From the NCBI RefSeq assembly GCF_030407165.1, contig NZ_CP129111.1:620001-684000 (forward strand): a DNA stretch of 64,000 bases. The letters are read 5' to 3'. Both the position numbers and the translations under genes were made by a program. Numbering within the stretch: the first letter of the stretch is position 1; each line of letters opens with the position of its first letter. Below are positions 35,675-44,920 of the stretch, piece by piece. Below the pieces are notes generated by a model, which saw only the letters and a list, made by a program, of their open reading frames with translations, had not been told where the DNA came from and made no database searches. The stretch is from Fontisubflavum oceani (GTDB taxonomy: Bacteria; Pseudomonadota; Alphaproteobacteria; Rhodobacterales; Rhodobacteraceae).

Positions 35675-36565
35675 TTACACGCCTGGTGTCGCCGCCAAAA
35701 CCGTTTCCCAAACCGCCCGGTTCTGACGCCGGAAAAACCCGATATGGCCGATTTTGCCGAGCCCGTGCTCGGCGGCGCGGACCATAACTTGTCGTTTTGG
35801 CGCTTGGGCATAGTAGGGCATCAACCGCCACACGGCCTGCGGCGGGACCAACTGATCATCATCCATTGCGACAAAGGTCACCGGCGCCGTGACGGCGTTG
35901 AAATCGGGCATCGGCAGCGCCCGACCGAAATCGCTGGCCGTAAAACCACGCGTGGTGCACCAGCGCCGCCATTGCCAATAGACCCCGGCAGGCAGGTTTG
36001 CGCCCAGACCCATCGCTTGGCCCGGCAAGTAGCCCAAGACCGTGGTCAAGACCGGACCATAGAGAAACCAGAATACCCGGGCGAGCGCCTGATAAGGCCA
36101 GGGATGATCGCTTGTATGCACTGGACCGCTCGCCACCGTGATCACGCGTGCAATCTGTTCCGGTTCAGGCTGAAACGGCAGCATGAACCCGCCAAGCGAA
36201 TGGCCAACCACCCAGATCGGTACATCCGGCAGCATCCGCGCGGCAGCCTGCCGGGCGACATATTGGTCATGGACCCCCCAATCCGCCATCGTCGCTTTGG
36301 AGGCGCGCGCCGACCCACGGGCAGAAGCGCCAAAGTCGCGGTAGTCATAGGTCAGGCAGGCGATGTCTTTCTCCCGTGCCAACCAATCCGCGAAATGCCG
36401 ATAATAGCCATGCGGCACGCCGGTGGCCCCATGGAGCACCACAACGGCTTTCGGCGGGCGGGCGGTATGATGAAGCGTGCCGGACAGTTTGGCGGTGCCG
36501 GACCGGAAGGTGACCGGGGTTGGCACAGCTTCTCCGGCGGGGACGGGGCGAATGTCGATGGTCAT
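35675..36565 (-). CDS. Alpha/beta hydrolase
   Basis: A 296-residue soluble hydrolase. The oxyanion region appears as VVLHGATGVPHGYYRHFA, the nucleophile elbow is VVGHSLGGFML with Ser, and a late AEHGLGKIGHIGFF supplies the candidate catalytic His. The layout resembles the YheT/YbfF-like esterases without a signal peptide. It is divergent from a TetR regulator with a paired operator in between, so substrate-inducible expression is probable. Substrate unknown. Confidence 0.82.
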   Translation of the reverse strand: MTIDIRPVPAGEAVPTPVTFRSGTAKLSGTLHHTARPPKAVVVLHGATGVPHGYYRHFADWLAREKDIACLTYDYRDFGASARGSARASKATMADWGVHDQYVARQAAARMLPDVPIWVVGHSLGGFMLPFQPEPEQIARVITVASGPVHTSDHPWPYQALARVFWFLYGPVLTTVLGYLPGQAMGLGANLPAGVYWQWRRWCTTRGFTASDFGRALPMPDFNAVTAPVTFVAMDDDQLVPPQAVWRLMPYYAQAPKRQVMVRAAEHGLGKIGHIGFFRRQNRAVWETVLAATPGV

Positions 36566-36587
36566 CTGCGTGGGTCCTTTGACGGAT

Positions 36588-36628
36588 TAGACCGATTGGT
36601 CCACCTCCCCTCTAGACCAATCGGTCTA
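36588..36628. promoter_or_regulatory. Paired palindromic operator for the TetR regulator
   Basis: TAGACCGATTGGTC (36588-36601) and TAGACCAATCGGTCTA (36613-36628) are inverted copies of each other across an 11-base spacer. Each copy is itself a palindrome of GACC-N4-GGTC. The site lies in the hydrolase-tetR gap, as expected for an autoregulating TetR protein that also controls the hydrolase. Confidence 0.75.
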
Positions 36629-36648
36629 TGCCTGTCAAAAGAAGAATT

Positions 36649-37212
36649 ATGACGCACCCTGCCCATTCGACGCGTGACCGCCTGGTCCTGAACGCCGCGC
36701 TCCTGTTTCGGCAGAAGGGGTATCACGGCGTGGGCGTCGCCGAGATTCTGGCGCAAGCAGGCGCGCCAAAGGGCTCGCTTTATCACCATTTCCCCAATGG
36801 TAAGTCCGATCTGGCGCTGGCCGCCGCCGATTGGGCCTCGGCCGAGATGATGCGGATCATTGGCGATGCGTTTGATGCGGCACCGGATTTCGCAACCGGC
36901 GCGACGACGCTGTGTTACAAGCTGGCAAAGCTCTTCGATCTCTCAGGGCACTGGGATGGCTGCCCGATCTCGGCGACGCTGTTCGAAGGCCCACAAAACG
37001 ATGCGTTTCGCGCCAAATCCGCCGCGCTGTTCGATAGTTGGATTGCCGAGGTCGCACGACACGGTCAGCGGTTTGGCCTTGGCGCCGCAACCGCCAAAGA
37101 CGCTGCGGAAATGCTGTTGATGGGCTTGGAAGGCGCGTGGATTCTGGCGCGGGTCCGCAAGACCTCAGACCCGCTGCGGCGGTTGCCTGGCCTCTTGGGG
37201 CATCAAAGCTAA
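36649..37212 (+). CDS. TetR/AcrR-family transcriptional regulator
   Basis: A 187-residue repressor. The helix-turn-helix runs through HGVGVAEILAQAGAPKGSLYHHFPNGK, the classic TetR pattern ending in the YxHF motif, and the C-terminal part forms the ligand domain, including a Cys in HWDGCPIS. I start at 36649 (MTHPAHSTRDRL) because AAAAGAAGAA precedes it; an ATG at 36628 would lie inside the operator. It probably controls the divergent alpha/beta hydrolase. Confidence 0.87.
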   Translation: MTHPAHSTRDRLVLNAALLFRQKGYHGVGVAEILAQAGAPKGSLYHHFPNGKSDLALAAADWASAEMMRIIGDAFDAAPDFATGATTLCYKLAKLFDLSGHWDGCPISATLFEGPQNDAFRAKSAALFDSWIAEVARHGQRFGLGAATAKDAAEMLLMGLEGAWILARVRKTSDPLRRLPGLLGHQS

Positions 37213-37520
37213 CTCCAGCCGATCAAAAACCCATACGCAAACAGCGCCACGATCACGGCAAGCAAACCCAAGGACCACCAGCCGGGGATGCGTCCCAAGC
37301 GCCGGAGCATGTCCTGACCCGGCAAATGCCGCACCCCGAGCCACAAGATCAGTGCCGTGACCGCGGCGGCCATTTGCCAACTCAAAAACCCGGTGAGCCG
37401 GTTCACCCCCCGCGTGAACCCACTGCCCTCGGCCGGTTCCAAAAGCGACATGCCGGAGAGACCGATCGCCAAGGCCCAGATCGCCAACAGGATCCATATC
37501 GTTCTGCGGCTCAGCTGCAT
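37209..37520 (-). CDS. Small membrane protein, three predicted helices
   Basis: A 103-residue hydrophobic protein beginning MQLSRRTIWILLAIWALAIG. Segments of about 20 residues at 9-25, 46-64 and 80-100 look like membrane helices. I recognise no domain. Its stop overlaps the TetR stop by four bases on the opposite strand. The start at 37520 is preceded by GGGGGCAGG. It has no evident partner. Confidence 0.6.
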   Translation of the reverse strand: MQLSRRTIWILLAIWALAIGLSGMSLLEPAEGSGFTRGVNRLTGFLSWQMAAAVTALILWLGVRHLPGQDMLRRLGRIPGWWSLGLLAVIVALFAYGFLIGWS

Positions 37521-37570
37521 ACCTGCCCCCAAACATCGTTCTGAGGGCAGGTTAACACAGCACGGCCCCG

Positions 37571-39111
37571 TCAGGCGACGCCGTGTTCGACGACCTGGCC
37601 CGGATAGCGCTCGGCCCAATCCGTCAGGAACTCCGCCACATCCGGCTCGCCTGCCAACTCGATCGCGCGTTTCGGGAGGGCCACCCCCTCGTCCAGTGCT
37701 AATCGCAAGCATCCCAGATAATCCCGGCTCTTCCGCTCCGGACAGTTTTCAGACCCATGGATAATGGTGCTCAGCAAAGTCCCGCCATAGCCGTTCACAT
37801 GGCTCAGATCGGGTTTGAGGCCGATAAAATAGCCCATCATCTCCGGCAACCCCTCCCAGCCGGCAAGCTGGACCGGGGTCAGACCTTCGGTATCCGGGCG
37901 ATCATATTCAACGCCCAAGGCCACCAACCGTTGCACATGCGGAAGCTTGCCCGGCAGGTGCAGGATCATCCGGATGATGTTGCGATAAGCCTCGGGCAGT
38001 TTCTCTGGGTCGACATAGACTCCGGCAGGAATGTCCCCCTCCGCCGCCATGGCCAGAAGTCGTTCCTCTGGCGTCAAATCGGGCACCGCGCCGCGCGCAC
38101 GAATGGCCGAGGCCAGATCGGCGTTGCCGAACACCTTTGCGTAGCCATAGGCGCTGCCCCCTCATAAAACCGCGCTGGATCGGCCCCGGCGTCGAGCAAT
38201 ATGTCGATCATCCGCCGATCCGACATTCGCCGCGCCGCCTGGTGCAAGGCGGGCACGACCCAGGGCGCTTCGCCACCCACATGGGTGCCGTCAAAATCAT
38301 CGGCACGCGCGCCATGCGCCAGAAGCATCTCAACCGCGCCATGGTCGTGGAAATCCATCGCGCGCAGCAATGCATTGGTGCCTTTCGGATCGGCCCCGTG
38401 CTCCAGCAGCATCCGCAACCCGTCATGATGTCCAAGCTCCGTCGCGTGATAGAGCGACTCATTGTCATTGGGGTCCGCGCCATGTTCCAGCAACCACCGA
38501 CCAAGCGGCATGTTGTTGGCGTGCCCAATCGCGAAATAGAGCGCCGACAACATGTGGTCGCTGCCCTCATAGGACGGCATGCCCGCATTCACATCGGCAC
38601 CGCGCTGAAAGAGCATATCGGCAATCGCCAACATATCCGCCTCCCGCTCAGGCCAGAGATGGATCATCCGAGATTGCGCCAGCTGCACAATCGGCGGCGC
38701 CATCCCAACCTTGGCCGTCGCTCGCCTTGGGTCGGACCAAAGCGCGGCCTCCACCGCATCGCGATGATAAAGCGCAATCTCAAGGCCGAAATCGCCATCC
38801 GCCAAATCCGGCGTATCGCCCAGGAGCTTTTCGATCACATGGGCCTGCCCGTGATGCACCGCGACTTTCAACCGTTGCCGTTTGGCGGCCTTATCCATCC
38901 CCAAGGTCTCGACGGCGAGTTTCAACGCGGGCCAGCTCGCAAAACTGTTCTCGCGCGCCACCACATGCAGGTAATCGGCGAGTTTGAGCTCGGTTCCCTC
39001 GGGCCGGGGGCGGTAATTGTTCACCCGGACCCAGGCCTCGCGGTCGCCTGCATCATGGGCTTTCTTCAACGCCTTGGCATCGCGGCGCAACTGTTCGATG
39101 GATTTTGTCAT
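37571..39111 (-). CDS. Ankyrin-repeat protein (frameshifted)
   Basis: A soluble protein of about 513 residues. The first 60 residues are helical and basic (MTKSIEQLRRDAKALKKAHD). From about residue 120 onward come ankyrin-like units, for example LLEHGADPNDNESLYHATEL, LLEHGADPKGTNALLRAMDF, LLAHGARADD and ILLDAGADP. Ankyrin repeats mediate protein contacts; no enzyme domain is seen. The frame breaks at 38157-38161, a run of five C; one more would give FYEGGSAYGYAKVFGN. An error in sequencing is likely. No obvious operon partner. Confidence 0.78.
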
Positions 39112-39319
39112 CGGCTTCCTCATCCATTGGCCCGCCGATCCGCTGCTTCGGGCATGAGAAAGACCGAGAAGGTCTGTCATATGGTCGTATCAGGGGGGCC
39201 GATGACAGCTTTCCGCGGATCTGGATGCCGCCCCTAGCGGCCCGAGCAGAGTAGACCATCCCAAGTCGCCTGCCAACCCGCGCACACGAAGCAACAGACA
39301 CTCCCGTGACCAACCGGGC

Positions 39320-39679
39320 TCAACTGAGAACGGCCAATACACCCAAAACAACACTGACAACCAGAAAACCTCCAATGATGGAAAAGTAAGCGGTCGCCAC
39401 AAAAACGGCGACACGCTCGAGCCTTTCGAGCCCAAACCGGTGGGATCGATTCATCAGGATGATCCCGAAGACGGCTGCAACTGGGTGACCAAAAAAATAC
39501 AGAAGCTCGGGTAACAAACTGGCGGTCACATAGCTGCCACCTTGGGCAGAACCGCCATAGATGCGGTCAGAAAGCCAGAAAAGCCACTCCAATATCACCG
39601 CCATGCTCATGGCTGCGAAGAAGAAAACCATCCACTTTTCCGCGCGGGTCAGCCGACTGGCTTCTGTTTCTGACGACAT
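39320..39679 (-). CDS. Hypothetical membrane protein, three predicted helices
   Basis: A 119-residue protein with a charged N-terminus (MSSETEASRLTRAEKW) and hydrophobic segments near residues 17-36, 50-75 and 90-118. GAGGGGG lies seven bases before the ATG at 39679, which supports translation. Base composition is a little richer in A+T than its neighbours. No family recognised. It lies alone between the ankyrin gene and dnaX. Confidence 0.55.
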   Translation of the reverse strand: MSSETEASRLTRAEKWMVFFFAAMSMAVILEWLFWLSDRIYGGSAQGGSYVTASLLPELLYFFGHPVAAVFGIILMNRSHRFGLERLERVAVFVATAYFSIIGGFLVVSVVLGVLAVLS

Positions 39680-39796
39680 TTACGTCCCCCTCAATAGACT
39701 TTGAGTCCGTCTAAACGAACACAACGGCGGCGGGAACCTGTTGCCGCGATCCCGACCAACGCATAACCTGTGCTGAGGCCAATGATGAGAGGCTCC

Positions 39797-41539
39797 ATGA
39801 GCGACACCCAAGACACCGGTTACCAGGTTCTGGCGCGGAAATATCGCCCGGCAAGCTTTGCCGATCTGATCGGGCAGGACGCCATGGTGCGAACGCTTAA
39901 AAACGCCTTCGCCGCCGACCGGATCGCGCAGGCGTTTATCCTGACCGGCATTCGCGGGACCGGCAAAACCACCACCGCCCGGATCATCGCCAAAGGCCTG
40001 AACTGCGTTGGTCCCGATGGCGAGAGCGGCCCCACGACCGAGCCATGCGGCCAATGTGAACCCTGTCAGGCGATTGCCGAAGGGCGGCATGTGGATGTGT
40101 TGGAGATGGACGCGGCCTCGCGCACAGGCGTGGGCGACATCCGCGAAATCATCGATTCGGTGCATTATCGGGCGGCCTCGGCGCGCTACAAAATCTACAT
40201 TATCGATGAAGTGCACATGCTCTCGACCAGCGCCTTCAACGCGCTGTTGAAGACGTTGGAAGAGCCGCCCGCCCATGTGAAGTTCATCTTTGCGACAACC
40301 GAAATTCGCAAGGTGCCCGTGACCGTCCTGTCGCGGTGTCAGCGCTTCGATCTGCGGCGGATTGAGCCCGAGGTGATGATCGCGCATCTGAGCTCAATTG
40401 CGGGTAAAGAGAATGCGGAGATTTCCGAAGACGCGCTGGCGCTGATCACCCGCGCGGCAGAGGGCTCCGTCCGCGATGCGATGAGTTTGATGGATCAGGC
40501 GATTTCCCATGGTGCGGGAGAAACCACGGTCGATCAGGTGCGCGCGATGCTGGGCCTCGCGGATCGTGGCCGGGTTTTGGACCTGTTCGAGATGATCATG
40601 TCGGGCGATGCGGCGGGGGCGCTGAACGAGCTTGGCGCGCAATATGCCGATGGCGCCGACCCGATGGCGGTGCTGCGCGATCTGGCCGAGATCACCCATT
40701 GGCTGTCGGTGATCAAGATCACACCCGAAGCGGTGAATGACCCGACGATCAGCCCCGACGAGCGCAGCCGGGGCCAAGGCCTGGCCGAGAAACTGCCGAT
40801 GCGGGTTCTCTCACGCATGTGGCAGATGCTGTTGAAAGCGCTGGAAGAGGTGGCGCTTGCCCCCAATCCGATGATGGCCGCCGAAATGGCGGTGATCCGG
40901 CTGACCCATGTCGCCGATCTGCCGAGCCCGGAAGATTTGCTGCGAAAACTGTCCAATACACCCGCGCCGGCCCCCGGTGCGGCAACACAATCGACGCCCG
41001 CCCCATCAGGCGCGCCGACGGGGCCGCAGGGTCAAAGCCGCTCTGGCCCCACAGGACGGGGCGGGGCGCAGCCGGCTGTGGCCGAAATGTCGGAAACGGC
41101 ACTTGCGCATTACCCGACCTTCCAAAGCGTGGTGGCGTTGATTGAGGCCAACCGCGACATCAAACTGCTCGTCGAGGTAAAGACCACCCTGCGTCTGGTC
41201 TCCTATCAGCCCGGCCGGATCGAGTTTCAGCCGACCGAACGCGCCCCCGCCGATCTGGCACAGCGGCTTGGCCAGAGCCTGAAAGGCTGGACCGGGGTCC
41301 GGTGGGCCGTGTCGGTGGTCGCCGAGGGCGGTGGCGAGACGATAGAGGAACAGCAAAACGCCGACCTCGCGGCGCTCAAGGCCGAAGCCGAGGCGCATCC
41401 CATGATGCAAGCCGTCATTGCCGCATTCCCAAGCGCGAAAATCACCGAGATTCGCACCCGCGAAGAGATCGCCGCTGAGGCCGCCATCGAGGCGTTGCCG
41501 GAAGTGGATGACGAATGGGACCCGTTCGAAGACGACTAG
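39797..41539 (+). CDS. dnaX: DNA polymerase III subunits gamma/tau
   Basis: DnaX is the clamp-loader ATPase of the replisome. Over 580 residues it shows the DnaX start YQVLARKYRPASFADLIGQD, Walker A GIRGTGKTTT (51-60), the zinc module CGQCEPC, the Walker B region DEVHML, sensor-1 and the arginine-finger segment SRCQRFDLRR, then a Pro/Gly-rich linker and a C-terminal tau domain ending in WDPFEDD. The start at 39797 follows GAGAGG. No clear A-rich slippery heptamer was noticed, so gamma formation by frameshift is not predicted. It belongs to the conserved set dnaX-ybaB-recR. Confidence 0.95.
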   Translation: MSDTQDTGYQVLARKYRPASFADLIGQDAMVRTLKNAFAADRIAQAFILTGIRGTGKTTTARIIAKGLNCVGPDGESGPTTEPCGQCEPCQAIAEGRHVDVLEMDAASRTGVGDIREIIDSVHYRAASARYKIYIIDEVHMLSTSAFNALLKTLEEPPAHVKFIFATTEIRKVPVTVLSRCQRFDLRRIEPEVMIAHLSSIAGKENAEISEDALALITRAAEGSVRDAMSLMDQAISHGAGETTVDQVRAMLGLADRGRVLDLFEMIMSGDAAGALNELGAQYADGADPMAVLRDLAEITHWLSVIKITPEAVNDPTISPDERSRGQGLAEKLPMRVLSRMWQMLLKALEEVALAPNPMMAAEMAVIRLTHVADLPSPEDLLRKLSNTPAPAPGAATQSTPAPSGAPTGPQGQSRSGPTGRGGAQPAVAEMSETALAHYPTFQSVVALIEANRDIKLLVEVKTTLRLVSYQPGRIEFQPTERAPADLAQRLGQSLKGWTGVRWAVSVVAEGGGETIEEQQNADLAALKAEAEAHPMMQAVIAAFPSAKITEIRTREEIAAEAAIEALPEVDDEWDPFEDD

Positions 41540-41557
41540 GCCCCATCCACCTTGGCT

Positions 41558-42160
41558 TTATCTGCCCGGCCAGCGATCAGGGATGATATGGCCCAGCATC
41601 TGCAAGCCGCCCTGCCCGTCATGGCGGAGGACATAGGTGACACCCATCGGTTCAGGATAGACGCCCGTCGCGGCTTCAAACGGGTCGTCATGGCCAACCA
41701 GGATGCGGTTTTCGCCGAATGCCAGCTCCGGCAGCATCACGCCAAGCATCCCCTCCCGCATCTCCGCGATCTGTGCGTCGGTATACTCCTCAGCCGGGGC
41801 GAAATTGAGCCCGGGGTTCATCTCATACGCGCCAAAGGCCAGCCAAGCCGTCTGCCAGGCGCGGCAGTATTGGCTTGAAATCACCTCGCCGACGGGAATG
41901 TCGAAATAGGCGAAGCTTTCGCCAATCTGGACCGCCTCGTGCCAACCATCTTCGCTGAGCGTGCGTTGCGTCGAACAATCCAACGGATCGGCGGTGACCT
42001 GATCGGCATAGTCGGTTTCGGTGGTCGCATGGCGAATGAAGATCACCACGCCGCCATCTTGCATGGTTCGCACCAGTTCCTGAGGCGTGAAGTTCTCGGT
42101 CGCGTTTCCAGCGAACGGGATGAGAGTAAAGATCAGAGCAGGGGTAAGCATTGCGCGCAT
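41558..42160 (-). CDS. Histidine phosphatase-family protein, exported
   Basis: A 200-residue protein with a signal peptide (MRAMLTPALIFTLIPFAGNA) and a phosphoglycerate-mutase-like domain. The catalytic motif is VVIFIRHATTETDYAD, with Arg-His, and the second His is in ILVGHDDPFEAA. It sits on the opposite strand between dnaX and ybaB, breaking a gene set that is usually adjacent. AGAGGATG precedes the ATG at 42160. Function unknown; the branch is close to secreted SixA-like phosphatases. Confidence 0.78.
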   Translation of the reverse strand: MRAMLTPALIFTLIPFAGNATENFTPQELVRTMQDGGVVIFIRHATTETDYADQVTADPLDCSTQRTLSEDGWHEAVQIGESFAYFDIPVGEVISSQYCRAWQTAWLAFGAYEMNPGLNFAPAEEYTDAQIAEMREGMLGVMLPELAFGENRILVGHDDPFEAATGVYPEPMGVTYVLRHDGQGGLQMLGHIIPDRWPGR

Positions 42161-42346
42161 TGGCACATCCTCTTCTAACAAACGCCGTCAGGGTTTCGAT
42201 TGTCAGCTGAGGTGCCAAAGCGGGTGCCTTTGCTGTTGAAAGGGTCGCGGAGCAGGCCGATTCTGTCAACAGGTCCGACCTTGTTTGGCGCAGTCGCGCG
42301 GCGTATGTCGGTGCCAACACTCGATGGATGAGAAGGAGCGCGGTGG

Positions 42347-42694
42347 ATGCTGAAAGGTTTGGGCGGGCTTGGCGATATGGCCAAGTTGATGAAACAGGCG
42401 CAGGAAATGCAGGGCAAGATGGCCGAGATGCAGGAAAGCCTGAACGCCATCACCGTAATGGGCGAAAGCGGTGCCGGGCTGGTCAAGGCGACGGCGACCG
42501 CCAAAGGCGAGTTGATCGGATTGGAGATTGACCCGTCGATCTTCAACCCCGAGAAGAAAGAAGTGGTTGAGGACCTCATCTTGGCGGCGATCAAAGACGC
42601 GCAAGCCAAGGCGCAAGATCGCAGCCAAGAGGAAATGGCCAAGCTGACCGAAGGCCTCGGCCTGCCGCCAGGCATGCAGATGCCGGGTATGTAA
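42347..42694 (+). CDS. Nucleoid-associated protein YbaB/EbfC
   Basis: A 115-residue DNA-binding protein with the YbaB signature MLKGLGGLGDMAKLMKQAQE, a central beta sheet and the C-terminal GLGLPPGMQMPGM. It binds DNA as a dimer and organises the nucleoid. It directly precedes recR (stop-to-start gap of 3 bases), the near-universal ybaB-recR arrangement. Confidence 0.93.
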   Translation: MLKGLGGLGDMAKLMKQAQEMQGKMAEMQESLNAITVMGESGAGLVKATATAKGELIGLEIDPSIFNPEKKEVVEDLILAAIKDAQAKAQDRSQEEMAKLTEGLGLPPGMQMPGM

Positions 42695-42697
42695 GCC

Positions 42698-43296
42698 GTG
42701 TCTGACAGCACCCGCGAGATCGAAGCGCTGATCGATATGATGGCCCGGCTGCCCGGCCTCGGGCCTCGTTCAGCGCGGCGCGCGGTGCTGCATCTGATCA
42801 AGAAGCGCGGCGCGCTGATGCGGCCTTTGGCGCAAGCGATGGCCGATGTGGCAGCCTCGGCACGGGAATGCCTGAACTGCGGGAATATTGGCACCTCGGA
42901 TCTGTGCGAGATTTGCAGCAACCCGAAACGGGCCAATGGGCAGCTTTGCGTGGTCGAGGATGTCGCCGATCTTTGGGCGATGGAGCGCGGTCAAGCCTTT
43001 GCGGGGCGGTATCAGTTTTGGGCGGGACGCTCTCCGCTCTGGATGCCATTGGCCCGGACGAGTTGCGTATTCCGAAGCTGCGGGACCGGGTGGCGGAGGA
43101 GCAGATCACCGAGGTGATCCTGGCGCTCAACGCCACTGTCGACGGGCAAACGACTGCGCATTACATCGCCGGCGAGTTGGAGGGGGCGGGTGTGACGATG
43201 ACCTCACTGGCCCAAGGTGTGCCAATTGGTGGTGAGTTGGATTACCTGGATGACGGGACGATCTCCGCCGCGCTGAAAGCCCGGAAAAGCTTCTAA
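42698..43296 (+). CDS. recR: Recombination mediator protein RecR (frameshifted)
   Basis: RecR works with RecF/RecO to load RecA at gaps. The GTG start leads to the helix-hairpin-helix MARLPGLGPRSARRAV, a zinc finger C-x2-C..C-x2-C (CLNCGNIGTSDLCEIC), the Toprim motif CVVEDVADLWAMER, and the Walker-B-like end. The frame breaks around 43014: the sequence reads GGTATCAGTTTTGGGCGGGA, and one more base in CAG-TTTT gives GRYQVLGGTLSALDAIGPDE. Total about 199 residues, normal for RecR. An assembly error is the simplest explanation for a break in such a conserved gene. Confidence 0.93.
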
Positions 43297-43329
43297 ATCA
43301 AATTCTTGATGTCGACCTGTGCGGACGCA

Positions 43330-43962
43330 TCACCGCATTGGACTGAAGACCGCATCGGCAAGTGTGCAATCTCCCACGACATCATCGCCGCAAAGCCGAG
43401 GCTCCAAATCTCGCGTCAAACAAAGACGAACCTCTTGGATGCGACGGTCCCGGCACGTCACGGTCAGCATATCGGGCGCGAGTGCGGGATTGGCCTCCAA
43501 AAACGCCTCTTCGATCACCGCGGCGGGCAACCGCACTTCGCGATCAAGCTGCCGCAACAGATCGGGCCGCGTGACCCGCTCATAAGCCTCCCGCGACAGG
43601 GCGTAGTAGTCGGCTGCCGAAAGCCCGGAACAGACGCCATGCTTGCGCCATTGATGCCAGGCCAGCCCGGAAGAACCCATGATATCAATCATATCCGCCG
43701 TCATCGCGCGGGAGGGCGCCCGCTCGGAGGTGGGGCAATAGCTCGGCCAGCCGCGTTCATATTGCGGCCAGAGACCATGCAGCGTGAACCCATACCCTTG
43801 CCCAGGATCACATTGTTCGGACTCGCGCGCATCACCCTCAATCGCGCACCAGGAGGGCGTCCAACTGAGGCTGAGCACGTAGTAGTCGAACTCCCCCGCA
43901 AGCTCGCCCTCGGCCCGCGCGACCCCGGCCACCAACAGCAGCGCCAATAGCATCCGCATCAT
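43330..43962 (-). CDS. Secreted ribonuclease T2
   Basis: An endoribonuclease of about 210 residues, exported by a short signal peptide (MMRMLLALLLVAGVARA). Both catalytic segments of the family are present: FTLHGLWPQYERGW (CAS I) and WHQWRKHGVCSGL (CAS II), plus several cysteines suited to disulfides in the periplasm. It may scavenge RNA for phosphate. ATG at 43962 follows GGAGGGAAGAGG. It is convergent to recR. Confidence 0.9.
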   Translation of the reverse strand: MMRMLLALLLVAGVARAEGELAGEFDYYVLSLSWTPSWCAIEGDARESEQCDPGQGYGFTLHGLWPQYERGWPSYCPTSERAPSRAMTADMIDIMGSSGLAWHQWRKHGVCSGLSAADYYALSREAYERVTRPDLLRQLDREVRLPAAVIEEAFLEANPALAPDMLTVTCRDRRIQEVRLCLTRDLEPRLCGDDVVGDCTLADAVFSPMR

Positions 43963-44091
43963 TTGCCTCTTCCCTCCAACCGCCTCGGCGCTTATATAGC
44001 GGCCAACTTCCCCGAAATCGAGGAACCGCGAGGCCCAGCCCCGCAGCCGTTTTCCCGGCACGTCCGAAGTGCATCTATTAGGAGCCCTGAG

Positions 44092-44854
44092 ATGAACAAA
44101 CCGATCATGGCCAAAGCCACCGCCGTCTGGCTGGTGGACAACACGACGCTGAGCTTCCGCCAGATCGGCGAGTTTTGCGGGCTGCATGAATTGGAAGTCC
44201 AAGGCATTGCCGATGGCGATGTGGCGGTCGGTGTTAAGGGGTTTGACCCGATTGCGAATAATCAGCTGACGCAGGAAGAGATCGCCAAGGCCGAAGCCGA
44301 CCCGATCTATAACCTGGAAGCTGAAGTTCAACGCCGCCGCTGTGGGCGAGGAAAAGCGCCGTGGGCCGCGCTACACGCCGCTATCGAAGCGGCAGGATCG
44401 GCCCGCCTCGATCCTGTGGCTGGTGAAGTTCCACCCCGAGCTGAGCGATGGGCAAATCTCCAAACTTGTCGGCACCACGAAACCAACCATCCAGTCGATT
44501 CGCGAGCGGACCCATTGGAACATCTCCAACATCCAGCCGATTGACCCGGTTGCCCTTGGCCTCTGCAAACAGTCCGAACTGGACGCCGCCGTGCAGAAAG
44601 CCAATGCCAAGAAAGCCAAAGATGGCGAGGTGATGAGCGATGAGGAGCGGCGCAAGCTGGTCTCGACCGAGCAATCGCTTGGTATGGATCCGGAGCCGAA
44701 AATGCCCAGTGCCATTTCAGGGCTGGAGACCTTCTCGCTCACCGGCACCGAAGACGAGGACGAGAAGCCCGAGGAGACCTTGGTCGATGCGGACAGTCTC
44801 TTTAACCTGCCCAATGCAAGCGATGACGAGGACGAGGAAGACGATCAGCCCTAA
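44092..44854 (+). CDS. trcR: Cell-cycle transcriptional regulator TrcR, DUF1013 (frameshifted)
   Basis: An alphaproteobacterial DNA-binding protein of about 253 residues. It opens with AVWLVDNTTLSFRQIGEFCG and LHELEVQGIADGDVAVGVKG; the second half has GEEKRRGPRYTPLSKRQDRP and the helix-turn-helix-like SDGQISKLVGTTKPTIQSIR, and an acidic C-terminal tail. The frame breaks at 44316-44317, where CTGGAAG should read CTGAAG: removing one G gives YNLKLKFNAAAVGEEKRRG. This is an insertion, unlike most breaks here. The DUF1013/TrcR name rests on recognition of these blocks. Confidence 0.88.
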
Positions 44855-44893
44855 CGTCGGATCATCTCGCCCGACATTTTGGTGAGATCATTG

Positions 44894-44920
44894 TGACGGC
44901 GCCGAGCGCCGTCAGCCTTT
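44894..44920. terminator. Hairpin between convergent trcR and aminotransferase
   Basis: TGACGGCGC (44894-44902) pairs perfectly with GCGCCGTCA (44906-44914) around a three-base loop. It overlaps the aminotransferase stop codon and has only a weak following T-tract (CCTTTC). Confidence 0.55.

Noticed and set aside
39797..41539. Programmed frameshift in dnaX
   Set aside because: The gene is one continuous frame and I did not see the A-rich slippery heptamer with a stem-loop used in E. coli.
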